Shown here one piece after another: positions 56,700 to 64,000 of a DNA stretch of 64,000 bases. Below the pieces are notes generated by a model. That model saw only the letters and a program-made list of their open reading frames with translations. It did not search any database and was not told the origin of the DNA. The DNA is from Atopsyche davidsoni (taxonomy: Eukaryota > Arthropoda > Insecta > Trichoptera > Hydrobiosidae). Numbering within the stretch: position 1 is the stretch's first letter; every line of letters begins with the position of its first letter. The DNA lies in assembly GCA_022113835.1 (NCBI GenBank), contig JAILWY010000029.1:1436001-1500000 (forward strand). Direction: 5' to 3'. The position numbers were made by a program, and so were the translations under genes.

Positions 56700-58799
56700 T
56701 TTTATTGATATACGATCGTGCCATGAGCATAAACAGCACTGTATACTAATTTAGACATACCAAAAGTCTAGAATGATTAAGTTTTTTATTGTTTTTAGTT
56801 AACTGTTAATATGTCCTGATAAGATTAAAATTTGCATACAAAAAATTGTAGAAATACACCTGTGATATTTTCATTAAATTGTTCTTTCAAATATGATTTT
56901 TTTCAACGGTTATAGTAATAAATAATATCAATACATAACCTAACATTCAGCGAGTCGAAAATAAAATGAAATGTTCAACATTATCCAGAATCGCAAGTAA
57001 ATTTTCAAAGTACGGCAGAAGACGGAAACAAAGCGAGCTAGGAAATTTAAAACAGGGGGGCTAACTTTTTCAGGCAACTTAGCATCCCTTAAAATCATCA
57101 ATTCTATCCAACCCCCCATCAAAAAACTCGAGGAAGCCTTCCACCCTCCGTCTTCCTGATTATAATTAAGGGTGTATATTTTAGCCGAGGGGCTGCAGGG
57201 ACCCGAGGGGATGAAAAGAGTGTAGGAATAAGGGTTTTTCTGTGTTTTTTAATGGCGATTTTGGCATACACGTAAGATGCATTCCTTTTTAAATTATAAG
57301 TAGTATATTTTAAATTACGCCTATTTATAATACTAATTATATGTTAAAGTAAAGCTTTACTAAGGTTTTTTGTGATTTTATTTGTTACATAGGAAAAAAA
57401 ATCGTATTTCAATTAAACGTTATTTTCTTTTGAAACTCACAAATACATTAAATGTACACAGTTAAAAAAATTATTCACTTCACTTAAAAAGCAGTAATTA
57501 TTAAAAAACCAGGTCAAACTCTTATTTATAAGTAATAATAAAAATGTTATATATTTAATTTCATAAACCATTTTTTTTATTACATATACGTTAATTATTT
57601 GAAAATAAGTTCATATGTATAAGTTAACTATAAGTTAATTTGAAATATTTAAGTACTGTATATATTAGATCTCCGTTGTATTATTAATATAACAATTTCA
57701 ACATTAAATCAACACTTTCACTTAAAAAGCAGTAATAATTAAAAAGCTAGGTCAAACACTTATTTTTAAGTGATAAAAAAATTCAATATATTTAATTTCA
57801 TAAAAAATTTTATACTCGTACCTTAATTTCATATAAATATTTTTTATCATCATCCTTAGATCGTTAGATCTCTATTGTATTTTTAATTTTACTGTGTAAG
57901 TATTATATTGAATATTATTTATTTAATAACAGTGTTATGAAAAAATATATATTTTATACATATAATATCACAGGCATATTTTCAAAAAATACTTTTGTGA
58001 TTTTTTCAATACAATTATATTTGAATGATTTCAGCATAAAATTCTAGTTTTAAGCCTTACTTTTATAGGCAAGTTTTTGCTTTGAATATTTTTTTTTTTA
58101 AATATACTTTAAACTATATTAAAATGTTATTAAAAAAATACTTATTTAATTCAGAAGAACTTGCTAGCCGGTCGTTCTTACGACTCACCCTCATCCCCAC
58201 ACCCTTTCCCTGCGTGGGGGTAGAAAACGTATTAAAATGCGAAAGAGAGTCGGCGTGTCTTATGGCACCCCCTCTCCCCCGACTTAAAAAGTACAGAAGG
58301 GATTTGTTAGGGGTTGCAGGCAGCCATTTTGAAAAATTAAACTTTTTATCCCTTCATTCATTATTTTTAATTTAATTATTTTGCGACGGATTAAAAATAT
58401 TTAGAACCATGTGAATAGAATTCGGTCTACTCGTAAATTAACATTTTATTAATATAAAGATACACTTATCTATATATTTGGGTGTTTTAATACATTTTTG
58501 TTATTAATATTATATCGATATGATTAAAAGCTTTAGATATACTATACGTATAATTAAAATACGATTTGAACGTATTTGGAATTCATTTTACATAAAGTGA
58601 TCATGTTCATGGTTTTTTTTTAGGTTGAATAGTATTACTGGGCCTAATAATATTATTATAAAATTCTTTCCTTACAAAGCTATATGTATTATAATCTATA
58701 TTAATTTTTAACAATTAAAAAACGAGCTTAAAGTTTATTCAATTTATTTACAAAATTTAAGGCCAAGCGCATAAATATTTTATACATAATACACTTCTA
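56700..58799. other. AT-rich with two islands
   Basis: 57150-57235 follows TATATTTTAG and has a frame reading EGLQGPEGMKRV to stop. 58160-58335 is open on + (58082-58375). Neither is recognised. 56940-57122 has a minus frame of 60 codons, unrecognised. Confidence 0.35.
57470..57900. repeat. Direct duplication, ~237 bp, diverged
   Basis: CACTTAAAAAGCAGTAAT followed by AGGTCAAAC...TTATTT occurs at about 57482 and 57719; TTAGATCTCYRTTGTATT occurs at about 57667 and 57867. Confidence 0.6.
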
Positions 58800-59090
58800 A
58801 AGATGAAAAATGCAAATTTATTATTGTCAAATGTAAAATTATACTTTTAGTTGTCTTTAAAAATTCGATTACTTTATTTACGCAAAAAAGTAATATTACA
58901 GTATATAAAAATGACATCTTAATAAAACATCTTTTTACATTTGGAGACAAATGAATTAAGGTTAGGTTAGCCTTACAAAAACATGATCTAGGTATATTAT
59001 AGATCCCAGTACAATGCAAAAAATTTAGGCCAAATTATAAATTTAGTAGATTAGAAAAATTACTAAACACTGAGTTTGAAATTGAAAAAA

Positions 59091-59190
59091 CTATATGTGG
59101 AAAAATCACTCGAGTATTTTACGTATTATAAAAAAATATTAAAATGGAATTCCACCAAGTGCTCTCAATTTTTTGTATTGAATTTTTTTC
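59091..59190. repeat. Family B dispersed copy (partial)
   Basis: ATGTGGAAAAATCACTCGAG arm plus the ATGGAATTCCACCAAGTGCT tail. It forms the loop between the arms of a larger inverted repeat (58800-59335). Confidence 0.7.
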
Positions 59191-59395
59191 TAGTCTACTA
59201 AATTTATCAATTTACATATCCTGATCATGCTTCTGTAAGACTAACCTAACCTTAATTAATTCGTCTCCAAAATGTAAAAAGATGTTTTATTAAGACGTCA
59301 TTTTTATATACTGTAATACTACTTTTTTGTTATTACTAATATGATTAGGCACATTAGTTCATACATAGAAGATGATCTCTCAGAAAAATATTATC

Positions 59396-59471
59396 GTGAT
59401 TTGTGTGGGATTTGAACCCACATCTCCTGGCTTGCATGGCCGGTGTACTAACCCTTGTACTAACGAATCAC
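59396..59471 (-). repeat. tRNA-derived SINE head, second copy
   Basis: Same length and layout as 16842-16917, with B-box GGTTCAAATCC. The anticodon-loop region CATGCAA would give TGC (Ala) if the source were a tRNA, but the stem is mismatched. It lies in DNA inserted into one arm of the 58800-59800 inverted repeat. Confidence 0.68.
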
Positions 59472-59650
59472 TTCCGTTTATCGAAAATTTTTAACAATCA
59501 TACTCCACATATGAACCAATGTGCCCAGGCCAACCAATATTTAGTGATTTGCAAGCACTGGACTTTTTGAACAAAGCACCAATAGTCCCATCTGGATATT
59601 ATTTTTAAAATCTATTAAATTAGCCAAGACGCGCACCATCATATACGTGT

Positions 59651-59727
59651 GTCTATTTTTTGGATTGGACGTCAATCAGATGGGTAATAAATACGCATCT
59701 GATTGACGTCCGATCCAAAAAATAGAC
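59651..59727. repeat. Near-perfect hairpin, 32-bp stem, 13-nt loop
   Basis: 59651-59682 and 59696-59727 are inverted copies with one mismatch that would be G-U in RNA. The loop TAATAAATACGCAT-type sequence is repeated directly at about 59805-59824. Confidence 0.8.
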
Positions 59728-59919
59728 ATACTACTTTTTTGCGTAAATAAAGTAGACAACTAAAAGTGTCATTTATCATAAATAAATAATATATACCTGT
59801 AATAGGTAATAAATACGCATTCGATTGACTATTGAATAATACTTCAGTACGTAGATTTTTGTATGCATTTAAAGCTTGAAAGTATTTTTTTTTTTTTTAA
59901 AAAAGGTTTGTGACTCCTA

Positions 59920-60140
59920 CAGCGGCAATCCCGAGCGACCGGCGCTGACTGCGAATTTCTTAAAATTCTCATTAGCGAAGTTTTCAGCCCCCTCCCTTTT
60001 TCTCCCCCCTTTCCCTCCCCCTCTCTCCCTCAGTCCGCTCCCACCCCCCGTGCCCCCACCCCCTGAAGAAAATAAAACGAGAGCTGGAATGACGCTCGCC
60101 GGGCGCGGAGAAGCCTTCGTCTCGCGAGAGCTTTCAATAC
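59920..60140. promoter_or_regulatory. GC island with TCTCGCGAGA element
   Basis: A C/T-rich block (59990-60062) then TCTCGCGAGA at 60120-60129, a palindromic core-promoter element in vertebrate CpG promoters. Frames on both strands are low-complexity. Confidence 0.35.
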
Positions 60141-60220
60141 GGAGCTTTTTGAATGGGATTTGATATATATTTGAAATGCTCAAAAGCCCTTTTGGACTGG
60201 AAGGATAAGATCTTTTTCAT

Positions 60221-60770
60221 GACGAATAATATTGCGGATCGCTTTTCAGGTGATCTGTATCTATTAGGTAACGCACTGGGGGGAGGGTTTTGCTTTTCGT
60301 GACGTCTTGAATGAATGTATACTGTTTAAGATCTTTATTTTATGAAAGTTTATTAATTTTCAGTCGAACTTTGTTTCCGAGTACATCCATTTTTGATAAC
60401 AAGTATTATGCAAATCAGTTCCTTTCAAAAAATCTTAACATACTAAAACATGTATTCCCGCTTATTGCATTTTTGAGAACAACAAGTAATTTTGCAAATC
60501 GCTCCTTATCAACTATAGGCTAAATAAATTTGAACAAATAATATTGCAAATCACTTTCCCAGTGATCTATATCTATAAAATAATACACAGAGATAGCTTT
60601 ATATATATTTTAGAAGTAAAACTTTAACACCACAGTGTTGCAAAGATCAAACAATTGTTAATTATTATTAACTTAGGGGTGTAATACATATTTGCTGTCG
60701 AGTAATATTTCAAATCAATTTACAGGTGATCTATATCTGTAAAATAATATGCGAAGAGAGCTTATTATTT
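60221..60770. repeat. Degenerate repeats with octamer-like motifs
   Basis: A block resembling AATAATATTGCAAATCRCTTT, often followed by GTGATCTATATCT, recurs at about 60221, 60393, 60478, 60533 and 60700. One copy contains the POU octamer ATGCAAAT (about 60408). Confidence 0.55.
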
Positions 60771-62705
60771 CAGTGAATTTATTTAATAATAAAAAACATT
60801 ACTAAAGTTGAAAGTTGAAATTTAATTTGGACTTTTTTATAATTTATTGATGACATGAAACAAAATATCACTCATATACGAGAATAAGATTATTTTCTTG
60901 TATCCAAAATGTATTGTGTATATTTCAAATATTTTTTATGTGAAATAAATTTCACGTCATTATATTTTTAATAAAAAAAAAAGTTAATGATTTCAAATGA
61001 ACAACATTTAATGCATATATATTTTTAAAAAAAAATTTCATATAGGTGTAAGTATATGTATAATATAAAATTTAATTAAAAAGTATTGAAGAATCTTATA
61101 ATTAAATATGTAACCCGGCTTTCTTTCTTTAGTTAAGAACTCAGTTACGGTGCGTTTTCACAAAACCTCCCTTGAAAAAACACCCCTCGATCGAAATGGA
61201 CAGAAAAGGTTAATTAATTTACTTTGCCTTATAGACTGAGCCTTACGTAACGCAGTGTTTTAAGAAGAATAGTAACCAAATGAGAAAAATAAATAAATGT
61301 ATAAAAATAATTTATTATAGATATGAAAATGATACGGTATAGTTATTCTTTAATAAAGTCAAAAAAATATCTGGTTCATACTTGCGAATAACGGTTCAAA
61401 ATCTTTCATTTGTCGATAAGACAAAACAAACATGTGTTTCAAATTCTGAAACTAAATAAAAAAAAAATTATTTGTTATTATATAAATTAATCAATAATTT
61501 AAATATTGTTTACACAATAAACCGATTCGGTTTAAAATGCAGATTAGTTAAATAAACGATAACGTTAAATATACGAAATGCGTTTTAAATAAGAAATTAA
61601 CTGCATTCCGACATTGTCATACCCCTATGAATTCATTTTCAGTAAAATTGTGTAAAAAAAACCTCCCCTTCAAGTGACCTATTAATTCTTTTTGCAGTAT
61701 CATCGTTTACAAGCAGATACTTGACAGTGGAAAAAAGATGAAAAAATGGAAAAAAGAGACACAAAGAATATGCGGGTGGCTTTACGAACTCTAAGTGACG
61801 TTAAAGAGGGTTGTTATAGGGGAGGTTTTTTTTTTTACATTGATATAAATGATATACTTTTATTTTAAAAATAATACTATTGTTTGGTAGAGTCTCCATC
61901 GCTTATTTTAAATAAATTTATGACTACGCAAACATAATAATCGTATCAAATTTTTGCTTTAATTGGTGTACCATTTATTTATTTCCTTTGTCAAACTTTT
62001 TTTTTATGGTAATTGGTCTGTTAAACATATGAAAATGTTGTTTCAGATTAACTGATGAATGAGTATTAAAGATGTATTTTATTAGAAATATAAAGATTGC
62101 TTTGCTTTCATAACTAATATTGTACAAATAAAGAATATGTTTATTCACAATAAAATAGGCAGTTAATTAAATAAAAATTATACATAATTATTGGTAGATT
62201 CTGTATTCTTATACAGTATTTTAAAAATACAGTAACTGAATAAAAACTTGAATTATTATATAATTTGAAATCAAATTTAACATTTTAAATGATCTGTTTC
62301 ATTATAAAATAATTTACTTGCATGAATAATACTTTTAAAATGAAGGTTTTTAAAATAGAGTTTTTACAATTAATAACACTTATACTGAGAACCTATAGTA
62401 AATATATAGTGTTATTTTAAGGCAAATTATTTTTTTCGAGCCTGAATGAAATGTAAACACTTGCGTAAATATCACACAACTATTTTAAACCAAAAATAAA
62501 CTTATTATTACTTTATAATTTTTTTCAACCCTTGTATGGTAATTATACGTACGTCACTTTCACAAAGAGAAATACGATGAATTTTTTTAGCGATTAAGAA
62601 TAAAAACGAAAAAAAATAAGTAAGGCCACCTTACAAAGCTACACTTCAGAAGCCACCACCCTCAGCACCACCACCTCCCTCACTTCACCCTTTTCACTTT
62701 TTCAG

Positions 62706-62872
62706 GCAATTTCCTGGTGACAGGACGGTCCTTCACTAATTCAATTTTCCTCGCGCTTCTTTGTGGATTTTTAGAACTCAAAGCCGTATTTTTTGAAAGG
62801 TTATTTTGGGCCATGGGGGATGTCTTTGGACGGGGATGTTTTATTGAGAGTCACTGCTGTGTTTTTCAGTAA
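62706..62872 (+). CDS. Candidate terminal exon (54 codons)
   Basis: Acceptor CACTTTTTCAG then a phase-1 frame containing NFLVTGRSFTNSIFLALLCG and ending CCVFQ-TAA. Moderate GC; unrecognised; could be chance. Confidence 0.15.
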
Positions 62873-63118
62873 CTGAAACTTAACACTTTGATGTGTATAT
62901 TTTTCCAATTGATGTCTTTGTGATTCGCACGTGATTAATAGGTTTGTAGTTACTTTGTTTAATGAAAAAAATAAGTATATATTTTAGTATTTAATCGATC
63001 AGCAGTAATGAGCTACACAGTTGATAGAAAGTCTTGTTAACCACTTGAAATACTAGGTTTAAAAATTAATAAAAAATTTAAAAACATCACAAATAATTGT
63101 AAGATGATTTAGTTTCAA

Positions 63119-63202
63119 GGGTGTTGCGTTGCTCAAAGTTTTCAGTTCTCCTTGAGTATGGTCTTACCACGAAGACTGAAAACTTCAAGTAGCTCAACAC
63201 CC
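63119..63202. repeat. Imperfect hairpin, 28-nt arms
   Basis: Arms 63119-63146 (GGGTGTTG...TTTTCAGT) and 63175-63202 (ACTGAAAACT...CAACACCC) pair with about five mismatches around a 28-nt loop. A related single arm, ACTGAAAACTTGAAGCAGCT, lies at about 51029. Confidence 0.55.
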
Positions 63203-64000
63203 AAGAAATTAAGCAATCTTCTAAGAGCGACTACGAATAAACATTCTTAAATACATATTTTTCCCAAAAAATCTTTTCACTGTGTTTAAAAGAGGTAATT
63301 ATTTATAAAATTTGCACTGCACATATATATGTTTAACACTTCGAATACAACACACTACTGACCATGGGTCAAGTTTTATAAAACTTCGGACCCCCGAATC
63401 CAAAAAGTGTTACAATATAAACAGGTTTAGACCCTATCTTTTAAAGTTACCCCATCCAAGCCCAATGTTGAAACTTCTATAGGTTCTTTGCATAGTAATA
63501 AAATGACTGATAAATGAACAGTTGTTTTAAAAATATACTTAATATATTACATGTACAGAAAATAATAAGTACAGCAGTTCATATTGCGTAGACATTATAT
63601 TATTATTCTCCTTTTTAATATATGAACTCTAATAAAATTGTATTAAGCATCGTGTATTATTAATACACTAGGTTTAATTTGGATTTTATTTTATTTGATC
63701 TATTAAAAAAACACTAAAGAAGTAACATTAACCAACCCCTATCTCTGTCTTTCAAAGTTACTTTTGTTAAGTACTGTACTGACATGTTGAATAGACGAAC
63801 TCTTTTAATAAAGATAAAGTTAGTATAATTATTTTTATACAGAATAACAGGTTGAGTGGCTTATAAGGCTGCTTCTTTCTTCTACTATTATTAAGTAAAT
63901 AATATCAGAAGCAGAATTTCATATTATAAATGACAGTAAAACTCATTTTTTGCATACTTAATTTTCATACTTAAATGAAATAAATTCAGCGATTAAAACG

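Larger units (their letters stand above)
58800..59800. repeat. Large interrupted inverted repeat
   Basis: 58850-59050 is the reverse complement of 59187-59335 plus 59731-59770 (shared GTTAGGTTAG, ACATCTTTTTACATTT and ACTTTATTTACGCAAAAAAG). The loop is a family B copy. The right arm is split by a ~395-bp insertion carrying the tRNA-like SINE and a tight hairpin. Confidence 0.72.
60771..64000. other. AT-rich non-coding to window end
   Basis: Apart from the exon-like stretch at 62706 and the hairpin at 63119, only AACCTCCCC (about 61665) and its inverse GGGGAGGTT (about 61819) stand out. No gene recognised. Confidence 0.45.

Noticed and set aside
1..64000. CRISPR arrays, bacterial operons, rRNA genes, telomeric TTAGG arrays
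   Set aside because: None seen; the repeats lack regular spacer structure and all evidence is eukaryotic.

Overview
This window is AT-rich, repeat-dense animal DNA, most likely from an insect. The reasons are a tandem pair of intron-containing trypsin-like genes of arthropod type, GT-AG introns with AATAAA poly(A) signals, and a mixture of decayed Helitron, mariner, hAT, Tc1/mariner, TTAA-site (piggyBac-like) and tRNA-derived SINE copies. Lepidoptera or a related order would fit, but the sequence alone does not prove the order. There are no bacterial-style operons, and most long open frames lie in repeats or GC-rich patches and are not genes.

Layout: 1-3250 holds GC islands, a 1.2-kb satellite-like array (about 97-bp unit) and a 0.7-kb array of a hairpin repeat (family B). 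3250-7900 is AT-rich with one exon-like island and an inverted pair of pogo/Tigger-like MITEs. 7900-12100 is a transposon cluster: a hAT relic, several TTAA-family copies, a palindrome-ended element and a LINE fragment. 12100-24600 is mostly AT-rich non-coding DNA with scattered GC-rich islands, some of which look like short terminal exons on the + strand. 24674-26332 is a decayed Helitron with recognisable Rep/helicase remains. 28333-28909 is an internally deleted mariner.

30892-36236 is the one confidently coding region. Two paralogous secreted trypsin-like serine proteases lie head to tail, each with five coding exons, identical intron phases and a complete His/Asp/Ser triad (277 and 285 residues). 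Transposons have entered the introns of both. 36660-37510 is a rearranged hAT with a nested Tc1/mariner fragment and a triplicated end. 41125-42737 is a recent 357-bp tandem array. 45504-47300 holds a TTAA-family element next to a second hAT relic with a readable transposase C-terminus. The last 18 kb is AT-rich with GC-rich islands, one well-formed internal exon candidate (52214-52339), degenerate tandem repeats and large inverted repeats.

A recurring theme is about 35-40 short GC-rich islands set in roughly 30% GC DNA. Several carry promoter-type motifs (NRF1-like GCGCATGCGC, X-box GTTGCCATGGCAAC, YY1/Pho-like AAGATGGCGGC, TCTCGCGAGA), and several begin right after a pyrimidine-AG acceptor and stay open to a stop. 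These could be alternative exons or regulatory elements of one or more genes with very large introns. That reading is inference and needs RNA or comparative data.
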